In this document: piece after piece, positions 41,580 through 54,165 of the stretch | How positions within the stretch are numbered: the stretch's first letter is position 1 | Layout: each line of letters starts with the position of its first letter | Made by a program: the position numbers and the translations under genes | DNA from: Psococerastis gibbosa | Taxonomy: Eukaryota; Arthropoda; Insecta; Psocodea; Psocidae | NCBI GenBank assembly: GCA_963971405.1 | Contig: OZ020493.1 | Span: 992,001-1,056,000, forward strand | DNA length: 64,000 nucleotides | Direction of reading: 5' to 3' | Notes under the pieces: model-generated | What the model saw: only the letters and a program-made list of their open reading frames with translations | Database searches by the model: none | Told to the model about the DNA's origin: nothing

Positions 41580-44500
41580 TTCTTGCCAATATGCGATGCG
41601 AATTACGCGTTGGCTTTGAATTGTTTGAAATCGGATTTTGAAAATAAAGGACCTAAGGCATCGACCATGGTCAGCAACATGCTGAATTGCTCACTTCTTG
41701 CGTCTGGGCGGTGCAGCGTTGATTTAAGCAGTTTAATTTAGATTTTTCGGAATTCTATTAGCGCATTAGATAAAATGCAAACTACAGATTTAATGGAATT
41801 TGTCTTCTTTCAAGCGCTCTACGCCCAAATTGATGTTCAAACCCGTAGGGCATTTGACCATCAACTTAAAGACATTAAGGCGTTATGCAATGTTCACGAC
41901 CTAATAAAATTCCTACAGGCAAAGGTACAAGCTTCCAACCTAGATAAGGTTATAGCCAAATCTTTGAAAGCTAGCCAAAGACTTTCAAACCTAAATCGGC
42001 TCTTTTGAAGGACACTGCGGATTCTGCCAATGCTTGTAAAGCAGTGCGTCCAGTTAGCAAGAAATGCCCGATTTGCAATGGGTCCCACCCTGCATACCGC
42101 TGTCAGCAACTTTAGACCAAACGATGGGAGAAAGTCTTAGAAATTAAATTGTGTGCAAAATGCCTCAGCGGCACTCAGCATTCGGCCGCTGACTGCTCTG
42201 TTGAATTTTTGTGCAGAAATTGCTCTGATGGAGATAATTATCACAATAGTCTATTGTGCCGTAAAGGCGGTTCTTCTACTTTGGACCGATAGCAAAGGCC
42301 TAGTTGCCATAATACCTTTGTAGGGCTGCGCCAGGCTCTTACAGTTTTTGAGGAGCCAGCTAGTGAATTGGTGGCATCCGGTCCACAAGCTCTGTTAGCT
42401 ATGGCTGTAGTCACTATTAATGGGTCTCCAATGCGTACTGTGTCCGTACTTGACAATGGAAGCCACCTTAGCTTTATTATATTACAGAAATGGCTGCTTC
42501 ACAACCAGGTTGCAAGCGGTTTTACGACAAAACACTCATTCGAGGTATTGCCGGAACAACTAAGACCAAAGGAAGGGTTATCTTTACCATTGAATCACCT
42601 GTTAATCCTCATATTAAGCAAAAGATTGAGGCTTTGGTTCTTCCCCAAATCTGCGGGAATCTTCCTTCCCGACCCGTCACTTCTGACATAAGTGGCCATT
42701 TAGGCGATTTTGGCTGATCCCCTTTTTTATAAACCTGCTGACGTAGACAATCTACTGGGAGCCAGAGTCTATCCCTCTATTTTAAGCGATTCCAAGCCTT
42801 ATCTCAGGTAGGGTGGGCTAACGGCGCAGTGGACCCAGTTGGGTTACGCACTGTTGGGAAGTTCGACTGCTGACGAAGTCTCCGTGTCACTTTTAGGTCT
42901 AAGTGTAGACCAGGATTTAACTCAGGCGGTTGAGCGGTTAGGGGAGATTGAAGAAGGTTCTAAGTCCATGCCACTTTCTGCTGATGGACAGCTTGCTGAG
43001 AACGTTTACTCTCAAACTACAGTGTGTAGAGCCGACGGCAGGTATGAGGTACGGCTACCCTTTAAGCCGAATGCCGTTCCATTAGTGAAAAATAGATTTT
43101 CCCCCCCTTAAGAGTATGCTTTCATTAGAAAGTAGGCTATGCAAGGAGCCCGAGAAATTTAAATTGTATCGGAATTTTTTTGCAGACTATCTTGAAAGCG
43201 GTATTGTAGAAAAGGCTAGAACCGTTTCAAAGTATATTAATTTGTCTCATCATTTGGTTGTGAAACAGTCCAGTAGTTCTACTCGAGTGCGGCGCGTAAT
43301 GAATGCCCGTTGTCTCGATAAGAATGGCAACTCTCAGAATTATCAATTGCTGACTGGACCAGCATTGCAAACTGATATTTGCGAAGTGTTATTGTCTTTC
43401 AGAGTAAGAAGTGTTGGTTTGATTTCCGACACTTGAAAAATGTATAATCAGGTTGTGATTGCTCCTGCTGATAGGTGTTATCAGCTTATTATGTGGAGGC
43501 CTGCACGTGATGATGGTTCTGAGGAACTTGAGTTCACTCGTGTGCTATTCGGCATGGCACCTAGTAAATTTTTAGCACAGCGAACTATACAGCAGTTCAT
43601 TGGTGACGAGAGCGTTTATTTCCCAATAAGCACCAACATTTTGCTGATTTTTGATAATTTAATTACCACTTTAGACAACAGCGACGACGAAATCAGATTT
43701 GCTGTCAACGATACTATTGGTTTGCGCAAAGATGGCTTTGAACTAAAAAAAAATTGGAAGTTCTCACCCCAGCCTTTTGTCCCATCTACCGCTTGATCAA
43801 TGTGAGGATATTGATTTGCATGGCAAAAAGGCTGTAATTAAGGTATTGGGTCTATTTTGGACTTGCTAAAGATATTTTTATGTATCGAGTCACTGAGTTC
43901 AATTATGTATATACCAAGCGCGGAGTCGTAAGCTTTATTGCTTATTGCTATAGTCTTATTGTTCGCCTTTTGTTTTGATTTTATTCAATAAAGTCGTTTT
44001 CAATTCAATTCAATTCAAATTATTGGAAATTTGCATTGATTGGGATGGAGTTTTTGATGAAAACTTGCGAAAAGAATGGCAAATCCTTATGGATGGTCTG
44101 CCACTTTTACAGAAAATACCTATTCTTCGTCTAATAGATTGTTTTGGTTACCCATACAATGGCCTATATTGCTTTTCGGACGGTTCGTCTACCCGCTACG
44201 GCATAGCCATTTATATTCGTTGTGTATATGAGGGTCACGCTACTATGAACCTGATGAGGGCAAAAAGTAGAACCATGCCCGTAAAATTCAAATCAAGCTT
44301 GACAGTCTCGAAAACTGAGCTACAAGTGGCTGATTTGCTTAATGCATACAGTAAAATGAATTTTCTTAACGAATTACCGATTCAGCGAACCTATTTTAGC
44401 ACTGATAGCACTCTCGTGCTGTCGTGGCGGCGCGTAGTTGTAACTAAGTTGCAATTATTTGTGGCCAATGTATTTCGAATATTTAGAGTAAAGCTGAAAT

Positions 44501-45071
44501 TGAAGATTTGCGTTTCATTGGCTCTCAATTTAATTATGCTGATCCAGCCGGCCGCCTTACCAAGTTGAATTCAGCGGCCCAGAGCAGGTTCAAAGATGCA
44601 GATAACTTGGTAGTGTGCACAGTGCCGGTAGGGAAACATCGTAGGACTTGTCCTGGTCACCTCCGAACTAATCGTGTGAATTCACTGTGCTTCCCAAGTG
44701 GTTCAGAATCCATTATAATCAGGAGGTCCCCTGTCCTATGGGCCCACACCGTGGCCTGGGACTGTGTCCAACCATACTACTACTATGCTGATCCAGCCTC
44801 TAGAGGACTGGGCCCAGAACAGCTGCTGAACTGTTCGCAATGGTGGTCTGGTCCACTCCTTTTGTTTCAAGTACCTATCGTATCAGATGTAACAGTAGAA
44901 AATACTATTTTAACGTTGTCTTCACCGAAAGACGACGGAGATGATGTCGAAAAACGTTTTGTTGTCCGGTTTACCTTTCTTATGAGGCTAAATCGATTAT
45001 TTGCCCGGATTTTAAAACTGCCTGTCAAAAAATTAATGCCCCTGCCATTTCAATTTTTTTTTCTAATTTAA
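41580..45071 (+). pseudogene. Second BEL/Pao retrotransposon, heavily decayed
   Basis: The domain order is recognisable across many broken frames. Gag: YALALNCLKSDF near 41610, then 41775-42008 with RRAFDHQLKDIKAL. Cys-rich knuckle: CPICNGSHPAYRC, CAKCLSG and CRNC near 42070-42230. Protease: VSVLDNGSHLSFI (Asp-Asn-Gly instead of Asp-Ser/Thr-Gly). RT: frames 42839-43111, 43116-43436 (STRVRRVMNARCLDKNG, then SDT and a stop before KMYNQV) and 43440-43796 (FTRVLFGMAPSKF; the YVDD position reads IFDN). RNase H: 43975-44568 (FSDGSSTRYGIAIYI, KTELQVADL, FSTDSTLVLSW). An AATTC-rich insert near 43985-44025 and a SINE at 44550-44783 interrupt it. The integrase is not seen. Inactive. Confidence 0.8.
44550..44783 (+). 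repeat. SINE with (TAC)n tail and 15-bp target duplication
   Basis: TATGCTGATCCAGCC flanks the insertion exactly (44535-44549 and 44784-44798). The 3' half shares AATCAGGAGGTCCCCTGTC and CACCGTGGCCTGGGACTG with the truncated copy at 14854-14949, and the tail is TACTACTAC. It interrupts the RNase H frame of the decayed BEL/Pao element, so it inserted after that element. Confidence 0.85.
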
Positions 45072-45187
45072 TTTTATTCACTTAAGCTTTACTATGGTTA
45101 AGATTGCATACAGTAAATATATGTATATTTTTTTATATTTCTTTACTTTTTTACCTTTTGCAAGTGTCTTGCAAGGCTGGCGATATG

Positions 45188-45262
45188 TCCGTGAATGCCT
45201 CGCATTCCACAAGCTAAATATAGTTGGGGGTAGTTGTCGCAGGTACCTTCCCCTAAAATCGG
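45188..45262 (+). repeat. Right copy of the ~75-bp direct repeat
   Basis: Matches 41379-41453; lies after the second BEL/Pao relic, in the position expected of its 3' LTR. Only part of an LTR can be matched. Confidence 0.6.
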
Positions 45263-45395
45263 CTAGGTACTCATCCTCATTCCCCGCATTTTACATCAGT
45301 CTTAATGGAGTTCTTGCGCAGGTAAAACAAAGATGGCTGGCTGTCGGAAAGGGAGGGGGTACCCCTGATTCTCGGACATCACCCCCTCATTTTAA

Positions 45396-48218
45396 CCTCT
45401 TCATGCATGCGTCCTCAAGTGAGGGCAGTAGAAAGTTTCGAATATTGGCGCGAAAACGAGTCTGATGCCACGATCGATTATCGAAATCGTTTCAGACGAT
45501 ATGAATTTACAATAAACAAACAACTCCATCTCAATATTTTAGATATTTGTACACGTTCCAGAAGCTTGAAGTCAATTTTGTTGTATTTTTGCAAATTAAA
45601 TGTCTTCCAAACGTAAGTATTTTTTTAATACATTAAATATTTTATAATTTGGATTCATAATTTTTATTTTAGGCTACTAATAGGTGCTAAATAACAGCAA
45701 AATAGTTGGCAAGCCATTTGTTTGTTATCCTCTTGGTGTTTTTGAAGGTAGACCTTGTGTCCACACCTGAGGACACCATGCGTGCATGACATAACAATGT
45801 GCCATTATTACTTATTATAATTCATTTTATTTTATTCATTTCTGGCTTTTGCACGCACTGTTAATTAAGCCAAAATATTATTAATGGGCCGCTAGAGGTT
45901 TGGCACCCACTTTACAGCCGCTATACCTACTTTGGCTTTGTTTTCGTCCATTTAACGATTTGTTTTTTGCTTTTGTAGGTTATAAACGACCGCTGAGTCA
46001 GAAAGAAATTGAGGAGCTAATGGCATTAGATGCTGACCCTCCGTCTGGTTCTGACATGGATAATAATGATTCTGACGACGGCGACGACGACGGCTGGGAG
46101 AAGCCAGAAACTGAACGTGAACCATTTGACGGAGTGATATTTAGGACTTCCGAGTTACTTAGAGAAGCTGAGGACAGCCTTATCTTTGATTTACTAGACA
46201 TCGATCATCTTCCCAATTTGCCAACTTCTCCTACTCCTGCGCCTGCTTCTGCCAGTGTTCTTACTACTGTACCGCCTTCAGTGATATGCGATTCAATAGC
46301 AGTACCCGTACCTAGCCCTAGTTCTCCGGACAGTGCGCCATCAACATCAACAACAACACCACCGCCAAGACGACGAAAAATTGGGGAACTCAAATATATT
46401 CCTATTTCTGTAGAACTTATTCGTAGCAAAAGCAAACCGAACGTGTCCACGAAATGGTATCCTGGTAAGGACAACGAGTTCTCCAATAAGCCACCTCAAT
46501 ATACAGGAAGTGAGGCAATTTCCATTAGTGGCAAAACTCCGTACGATTTCTTCAGTGCCTTGTTTACAGACAATATTATGCATCATATAGTTGAAGAGAG
46601 CAATAAGTACGCTTTGATTACTGGTAAGGAGCTGAAACTTACATACAAAGAGCTCCAGGTTTACTTAGGAATAAATATTATTATGACATATCTAAAATAT
46701 CCTAGGAGCCGAATGTATTGGTCAAGTATCAAAGGTTTGCGGTTGAGCTGCATTGCAGACTTTATGTCTGTTAATCGGTTCGAAGACATAAAAAGATTCC
46801 TACATTTCGCTGATAACGGCGAACCGAGCACCACTGACAAATATTGGAAACTGCGCCCTATTTTCGAGATGCTGCATACATCGTTCCATTCAGCGGGCAA
46901 TAATATGGAGCACCAAGCTATCGATGAGATGATTGTGCCTTTTAAGGGTAGGAGCGGTTTGAAACAGTATATAAAAAACAAGCCGACAAAATGGGGCTTT
47001 AAGTTTTGGGCCAGAGCTAATGCCGATGGATATGTCCACTGTATCGAACCGTATCAGTCAACTACAGCTCCACGCACTGTGTTTGGTCCTATAGGGGACA
47101 TGGTTTTGCGTCTATGTCATGGTATTGGCGGTAAGGGGCACAAACTCTTTATTGACAATCTATTCACTTCTCTGGTTCTTCTTCAGACTTTGAGGGAGAA
47201 CGAAATTTTTGTTGTTGGCACCCTTCGGATAAATAGGGCCAAAGCGGCAGAAAAAACTCTGGTTAATGCAAAGTTGCTCCAAAGAGGCTGGAATACTGTG
47301 ACTACTAATGACGATAACATCACCATAGTTCGGTGGAAAGACTCGAAACCAGTGCATACTATTTCCACCTATTGTGGGGCACAACCTGAGGATGAAGTCA
47401 AACGCTGGGACCCCAAGTCTAAATCACGCATTGAAGTTGCTCGGCCGTATTCAATTGCTGAGTACAATAAGTTTATGGGAGGGGTGGATTTAGTTGACAG
47501 AATGATCGCCCACTACCCACACGGCTTCAAGTCGAAAAAATGGTACCTAAGAATATTTTTCCACTTGCTAAATATTTCTATTGTGAACAGCTGGCTGCTG
47601 TACAAGAAGCAAACTACTCCGACGGACGCATCACTGCTGGCTTTCAAGGCGAGTGTTGCCAATAGTCTTATAACCAGAGGAACCACGGACTTGAAGAGGG
47701 GGCGACCTTCAAATTCCCCAGTACCTCTGAAGAAAACGAAATCCGGTGTGGCCACGGTTTCGGTAGAAATCAAGTTTGATGGAAACGACCACTACCCCAA
47801 AAAGATGGAAAGTAAAAATGCCTCGAGGTGCCATGCACTAACTTGCAAGAGCAAGACCAGGTATATTTGCAAAAAGTGTAGTGAGCCAGTCTGTCCTGAG
47901 TGCATGGAATCGTTTCATAATTATCTCTAAAAAGGTCCATAAGTATGTTCAAGATTAAAGACAGTTTTGTTCTCACAGCAATGCCGCACTGTTTTTTTTT
48001 TAAATAATCGCATACCCTTTCATTTGATGTCCCCATGTGTGGACAAAATAAGCCATACCCTTTTTGCATGGCGTCCTCACATGAGGACAGGTTTTTTAGG
48101 CTAAACTAGTAGTCGAAAAATTTTGAAAAAAATCAGGGAGACTTCTGGAACCCAAAGGGACCCAAATCCAAAAAATAAAAAATCTAGCTCAGCGGGAAGT
48201 CTGTCATGCACGAAGAGG
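45396..48218 (+). mobile_element. Complete piggyBac element (2823 bp) with TTAA duplications
   Basis: TTAA at 45392-45395 and 48219-48222 flanks terminal inverted repeats CCTCTTCATGCATG and the complement of CCTCTTCGTGCATG (one mismatch in 14). Subterminal palindromic motifs of the type GTCCTCA-x-TGAGGAC occur at about 45411 and 48072, with weaker ones near 45759 and 48029. It contains a single spliced transposase gene without disabling mutation. Such features together indicate a potentially active or very young copy. Confidence 0.95.
45600..47930 (+). CDS. piggyBac transposase, intact, one intron
   Basis: The ORF open from 45900 probably starts upstream: ATG at 45600 encodes MSSK plus one base, followed by a donor (GTAAGT at 45613). 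The acceptor TTTTGTAG ends at 45978, giving MSSKRYKRPLSQKE in frame. The spliced protein would be 654 residues. An acidic N terminus (DADPPSGSDMDNNDSDD) and a Pro/Ser/Thr-rich linker precede the catalytic region. The three catalytic Asp lie in IDEMIVPFKG (Asp320), LFIDNLF (Asp397) and GGVDLVDRM (Asp508), matching the DDD triad of piggyBac. The C-terminal Cys-rich zinc region has RCHALTC, ICKKC and CPECMESFH. It cuts and pastes at TTAA. No frameshift or stop seen. The intron call rests on splice-site sequence and frame only. Confidence 0.93.
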
Positions 48219-48222
48219 TTAA

Positions 48223-48690
48223 CATGGAGGGTATAGGCTTTCCAATGAAATTTATTTTATTTTAAGAAATTTTCGCTTTTAAACGGCAAATTGGTGCTAT
48301 TTGTATGTTCCTTCAATACTTGCTCGGGTACTGACAAGAAATTGCGGCAAAGTAGCTGCAAATAATTGTTTAAAAATATTATTTACTAGTGTATCTAATA
48401 TTATTTCATTGGTTCTGATACTTCCGCGAGGGCAGAACAGATTTTTAAATGGGTATGTGAGCCTAAGCTTGCTTATACATATTACAATTAATGTATTAGT
48501 AATGATTTATTAACATAACCATACAACTTTACTGCATAACTACCATGAAATATAGCCTAGTCGGCTGGGCTGCCGACACGCTAGCCTATCATGTTGTTTG
48601 TAAATATTAGTAGCGTAAAAAGGGTTATTGTCTCTCCATAATACTATCACTAGAATTCAATTTAGTATCTGTATCTGAGCACCAAAGCAG
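48223..48690. other. Non-coding stretch
   Basis: AT-rich with no recognised repeat or gene. Confidence 0.5.
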
Positions 48691-48704
48691 TTAATTTTCG
48701 TAGG

Positions 48705-49350
48705 GCCACAGGCCGTGCCCAGCTTTTGTTTTCGGGGGGAAGGGGGTGTCCAAATTTTTTTTTCGTAATTTATTATTGAATTAATGGTCATCGAGCAATA
48801 CAGGTTTACATAAAAAAATTATTTCGGGGGGAGGGGGGGGGGGGGGTCTGGACCCCATGGACCACTCACCTGGGCACGGCCATGGCCACTGGAAAGTAAC
48901 GACGATATATATTAATATACATTATTGATCCCAATCAAGGCCGTAGCCAGGATTTTTCGGGGGGTTCAGAAATTTAATTGTATATTACATAGTAGTTTAT
49001 ATTTTTCCTCTTGAAATCCGATTCAATCTAGTATCAAGCCGTTTCATCACGGGGGGGGGGGGAGGTTGAACTCCCCCTTGGCTACGGCCATGATCTCAAT
49101 ATACTGTCCGATTGGATCTGGAAAATCTTTTGTTGGCCCACTAGGATCCACTAAATGTTTTGAACATATATACAAGGCTGTCCCCAGGTTATGATTTCGA
49201 GGGGGGGGGGGGTCCAAACATTTTTTTTACGTAATTTATTTACGAAATAATGAATAAATTCTTCAAACCATACAGGTTTACCTGCAGAAATTTATTTCGG
49301 GGGATGGGGGGGGGGGGGTGCGGACCCCATGGACTATCCCCTGGGCACGG
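48705..49350. repeat. Cluster of three short G-rich MITE-like elements
   Basis: Each has inverted ends around poly-G runs. About 48708-48884 has GGCCGTGCCCAG with CTGGGCACGGCC. About 48938-49092 has GGCCGTAGCCAGGATTTTTC with CTTGGCTACGGCC. About 49170-49352 has CTGTCCCCAGG with CCCTGGGCACGGCC. The interiors share a TTACGTAATTTATT-like stretch (48765, 49228), and the family relates to the elements at 51740-51975 and 24430. Non-coding. Confidence 0.7.
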
Positions 49351-49352
49351 CC

Positions 49353-51730
49353 ATGCAAATATATGTGTATTTTGTAACTTTAAAATTTGTGGACTTCGTT
49401 CTGCCACAAAGATGCAACCACCACTTGCATTTCTAAAGTTTTTCCAGTGGCTTGCGGAACGATATAATTCAGACCTCTCTCGTATGTGGTCTGTCCTGGT
49501 ATCGGCTATCACTATTACACAAGTCATAACAGCAATGCTTAATATATAACGCTAGAAATATGAATAATAACAACTAAAAACTTTAAAAAATCAATAGCGA
49601 ACAATGCACTTTATATCCTCCAATGGCCGAACAGCTGATTTTGTTTGCATTATTTTCGTTATCACGCATGCGCTGTTAGCTCCGCCCTCTTACTGTGACG
49701 TCACTACGCAAGAACTCTATTTTGCATCGACTCCAATGAGGTTCTGTAGGGACAGTTTTGGTCACTAGGTTCGCTGACGACAAACCGATATCCATATTAT
49801 TCAAAATGGCCGCCGTTTGCATGCGAAAACTAAGCTCTTAGCATCTAATTGATTCTTTTAATATTTTTTATAATATTTTTACTATGCCTGGACCTTATTT
49901 CGCTGCATACAATTTAATATATATATTCTCCATGATTTATAGAAAAATATCACTTTAAAATAATACGTAATTAAAAATCATTTTAAAATAGTATTGAGGC
50001 TTATGGAAAAATCAACGATTTGATATCATTGCAACTGGTGCTGCCATCTACGAAATGACGCCACAAATGAACCCCATAGGTTTCGTTACCAACAGTGGCG
50101 GCTCGTCCATAAGGGCACTGGGGCTACAGCCCTCCCATAATTTTACAGGCAAACAAAGCAATTTCCTTTTAATAATAATAATAATAATAATGAAATAATA
50201 ATATACTATTCTGAAGAAAAATGCAACTGCTACAATTCGGCTATGCTATGTGCATGCTCTGGGCAACTTGGGGCAATTTTCAATTTAGCCCCGTGTCGCC
50301 ATGGCAACCGAGTCAGGCAAAAGTTAAGAAGATCGTTCGCACCATTGAAAAGGTGTACACAACTTTTCTCTTATGGACCTTGCAATGCAATTCATGCCAT
50401 ATGCATTTATACATGGGCAGCGGGGCAGCGCCCCAAAAATGACTTTAAATGTTTCGTATTAATAATATCGTTGAATATTGGTATTTTTTAAAATCATAAT
50501 TATAAGAGTTATTTTTGAGAAGAGTTTCACCATTTTGTCATGACTGATGATTATTATAAAATTTTTCAAAGAAGAATTTTTGACTAGGGAAGTCAGGTTC
50601 TGCCCAACGGCCAGGCAGGGTAATGTAAACAAGTATTACAAAAATGTAAAGAGCGAGCATTGAACTATATATATATACACTGGAAACACACCAGGAGCGC
50701 TAGGGATGTCGGCAACGGACAAAACCTGATATCTCGGATATTATGGCAGAAGCGTTCCATGCCATATACACCTACGTGTAAATTTGATGTTTTTCAATAA
50801 TTTTTTTAATACGATTTATTGACATTTTCTGCTTTTGTAATATTTTTTTATTTATTATAGAACAATATTCTATGGTCACACACCGGCAATTATGAAGATT
50901 TATTAATATTTAGCTAGGAATATGTTACTAAGAAAAATTGTGTCAAAGCAGCAATTTAACAAAATATAGCCAAACTATTTAGTCCAATCTAACCATGTTC
51001 GTCTATTTAAATGCATTGGTACTAAATTTGAAGTGTTCAACTTCCTAAATTTAGGCTCCTACCTATATCAGGAGTAGATCCAGCCCATTGGGGGAATTTG
51101 GCTCAAAATATAATAAACATATGTAGTATCCTTTACATCATAACGTAATAAGTTAGGCAACTTACAACAGGCTAGCTTATAAGATTTTAGGGGCAGCTCC
51201 CCCCTTCATCTGTCCTTGACTACACTTCAACTAGAATAAGCAGAATATAAAAATAATAAGTAGTCACTCTGGCTAGACCCCATGGACGGATACAGGGAGG
51301 CAGGTTCCCCCCCTGGATCCACCCCATGGACGGAGACAGGGGGCGGATATCCCCCCCCAAAAAAAAAATCAGTAAATCTATTTTATAAGTTAATTTTTAT
51401 AACGCTCTGATTTAATCGATACTACATAGGTTTTTCCTATTTTGACCCACAGCTACCCCCCCCCCCATGGTGAGCTGGATCCGTCCCTGATCCACCAACA
51501 CCGGCATTCGAATTTTTAAATCTCATAGCCTACTTATTATGCTTACACGATGTGAAAATTCTGTGTGCTACCATCGATGAAAAAATATTGCAGTGTAGTA
51601 GGCCAATGCTGTTGATTTAGGGATGTCAATATCATTAAGCCTAATTTAAAATTTAAAATTTTAAGCCTAAGTAAAAATTTCATTGGGTATTACGTACTGG
51701 TTTTTCTGTTTCCTCTCAAAATCCGATTCT
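49353..51730. other. Gene-poor stretch with a CRE-like site
   Basis: A palindromic TGACGTCA lies at 49696-49703, with CCGCCC just upstream and AAAATGGCCGCC about 100 bp downstream, a promoter-like combination without a supported gene. An AAT microsatellite lies at about 50170-50192. G/C-run repeat ends (GGATCC-AGCC types) lie near 51070-51490. Confidence 0.4.
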
Positions 51731-51744
51731 ATCTAGTGTCAAGC

Positions 51745-51975
51745 CATTTCATTTCGGGGTAGGGACGGTTTCAGAAAACGTTTTCGGGGGGGGGGGGGGG
51801 GCGGCGGTGGCCCAAAAAATATCCTTATCGTTTCCCTTACTTGAGTAATAATTTCTCTTAATTTCCTTCAAAAGTCCATTCTAACTAGAATAATGCTATT
51901 TCTCTCGGGGGGGGGGGGGCGGGGGCGGTCGCCCCCCCCCCCCCGACGATCCCCCCTTGGCTACGGCCTTGAGAA
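51745..51975. repeat. G-rich MITE-like fragments
   Basis: Contains long poly-G (51786-51801 and 51909-51919), poly-C and a terminal CCCTTGGCTACGGCCTTGA, the same kind of end as the element at 48938-49092. Confidence 0.6.
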
Positions 51976-53583
51976 TAATTGAAAGTGTGCAATTTGTTAA
52001 CATAATGATTAAGAAAACTGAAATAAACCCATAAATGTTGCCTCAAATAATGACCAAACCATGCGAACACTTACTTGTAAAAAGTAATATTTTTCCCCGT
52101 TTCTCGACACATCTTGAACCTATTAGTGCATTTATAAGCAGAGCAAGATATGACCATTATGTCAAACCAAGGAAAAACTCAATAAATGGGTAAATAGATT
52201 AAATAACAGGCAATGAAGTACGTCTAAATCGCATTGAAGGCAATGGAGTCAACCACTTCTTGCCATAATAACCCTTTTTGTCACGTGACCAAAAGTGAAG
52301 ACATTTGTTCAGCGTGGGCTAGGTGCCGTGGTAGCAATCCATGTATATCAATGAGAGCGAGTGATAGACTTGTTTGCCACATCGAAATGCTGAAGAATCT
52401 ATTTGTTATTCAAGTAGTGGTAAGTTATATGCTATTACTTTATTACAATTCGTTGCCCCACCATTTTGATACACCCCGAGCCGCCCTGGTTACCAAGATG
52501 GCCGACTGGAAGTTGTGTTTATGAAATGCTCCTCAGTTTTTTATTTATTTTAAGTTAAATAACACATTATACATCATTAAACTGCTGGAAAGAGGAAGGA
52601 GCAATGGTGTTTTACTATTGTGAGTGATTTTACGTCGAATTGGCAAGTTAAACTGTATTTCTATCATATTGAATAGGCTACATAGCAAGAGGCCTAACAG
52701 TTTTTAACGGTCAGTTTGGAAGCTTCTAGGAGGTTCGCATATGATTAGCTTATGGATGACGGTTGGAGCAGAGTTCCTGCATGAGATGGGAGTCACCTGG
52801 GTATTATAGCCGATCAAGACGGACGAAGGGGTCACGTGCGCGCGCATCCGTCTGGAGCCGATGTCTTGATGTCTACTCGGATTTATATATAATACTGGAT
52901 AGGAAACTTTTTATTAATATCGTATGCTAAAAATAAGCGGAATCAGTTTTAGGATCAAAATCATTCTGCTGGTCGCCGCCATTGCATTGGTGGCCTACGC
53001 CATCTTAAAAAGCATGGTTGCCTATTAGAATGTAGCAAATTTTAAATAATATTTTATATAGAAAAAAATGGTTTATTGTACAGGAATTTTATGCGAAACC
53101 CGTCCCTCATCTATTTCGATTATACCTTTACACAGGTAAGTCAGCGTTTGTCTCGGAAACCTAAAATTTAAAAAGTTTTTGTGGAAGCCTCGAACAATGA
53201 TTGTTTTTGTTTTACATGGCCTTATTTTCATTTTAAACAAATTTATGTAGGTTAAGATTACCTGTTGTGCATTTCTTAGTAAGAAGTGGCTGAGTGGTAT
53301 GTAATGCAATAAATATTTGTAGTCTTGGTCTTGAAATATTTACTCAATGTGCGCCAATAATGACACAATGTTGATGAGTGTGGGTTGCTATTTCAGCATC
53401 ACTTCGAAAGTGTGCTTGCCTTTACATGATGATAGGCCTCAGTCCAATTTTAAGTTTATTACAGAATAATGTTGTTTATGTAAGAAAAAGAAGTTGAAGA
53501 AAGATTTGGTGGCAATTTCTTTAATTTTATCATAATGCTTCCTGCTTTGCATCTTATTATTCTATGCAATATTTTTTTTTCAG
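51976..53583. other. Non-coding stretch upstream of the THAP exons
   Basis: A 96-codon frame (52234-52524) has no domain. A THAP first exon carrying the N-terminal Cys pair would be expected here, but I could not identify it with confidence. Confidence 0.4.
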
Positions 53584-53859
53584 ATTTCCTTGAAACAATG
53601 AACAGTTAAAGAAATGCTTATTGTCATGCGAAGAGATTTGTACATGCCCACTAAATGGTCTCGAATCTGTGGCCAGCATTTTGAAGGAAATTCCTATTTG
53701 GTGCGACCAAATAGTATCCGAAAGCTATTATTATTAAAGTCGGACGCCGTGCCTTTATTATTTGACTTCCCCAAGCGGCTGCAGCGGAAAGCGCCTAATC
53801 GTCGCGAAATTGTTCGACAGGGGATATATTTACAAGAACTTGATCATCCAACTCCAAAG
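53584..53859 (+). pseudogene. THAP-domain exon (second half of the zinc finger), with a frame break
   Basis: The acceptor TTTTTTTTTCAG is followed by sequence that reads NNEQLKKCL in one frame and, from about 53614, MRRDLYMPTKWSRICGQHFE in another. The latter has the CxxH pair (C-G-Q-H) of the THAP finger. It continues to SDAVPLLFDFP, the AVPxxF signature that closes THAP domains, then a basic KRLQRKAPNRRE stretch and a GTATGT donor after codon-phase 0. One missing or extra base near 53610 disrupts the finger. Could be a host THAP gene, another P-type transposase or a relic of either. Confidence 0.6.
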
Positions 53860-54005
53860 GTATGTAGCATTATTATTTTCAAATGCTTTGATATCTTTGT
53901 CCAAAATTAGTCTATCGTTACTCTTGACTTCGTGATATTTCATACTAAGTAAGAAACAATTTTTTTTTCTAATACCTGCTTTCAGTATTTCAGCTTTAAG
54001 CAACC

Positions 54006-54165
54006 CTGTTAGCCTGGTGAGGGGAATGAGTCGGTTTATTATCTCGATGCACCCTAAGGGGAGACTCCTTCACCTCGGGGAGAAGGGGAGTCGACTGACA
54101 GGAGTGACCTCCTGATTATAGTGGATTCCAAGCCATTTCGGGAAAATATTATAGTAAAGTAAAGT
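54006..54165 (-). repeat. SINE-like repeat related to the (TAC)n-tailed family
   Basis: On the minus strand it shares GGAATCCACTATAATCAGGAGG with the copies at 14854 and 44684, but then diverges. It lies between the two THAP-gene exons, that is, in the putative intron. Confidence 0.6.

Noticed and set aside
49696..49703. TGACGTCA as proof of a promoter
   Set aside because: An 8-bp palindrome without a supported downstream gene is weak evidence; mentioned only in the description of the stretch.
52234..52524. 96-codon frame as the first exon of the THAP gene
   Set aside because: It lacks the THAP Cys pair and no donor joins it in phase to 53584.
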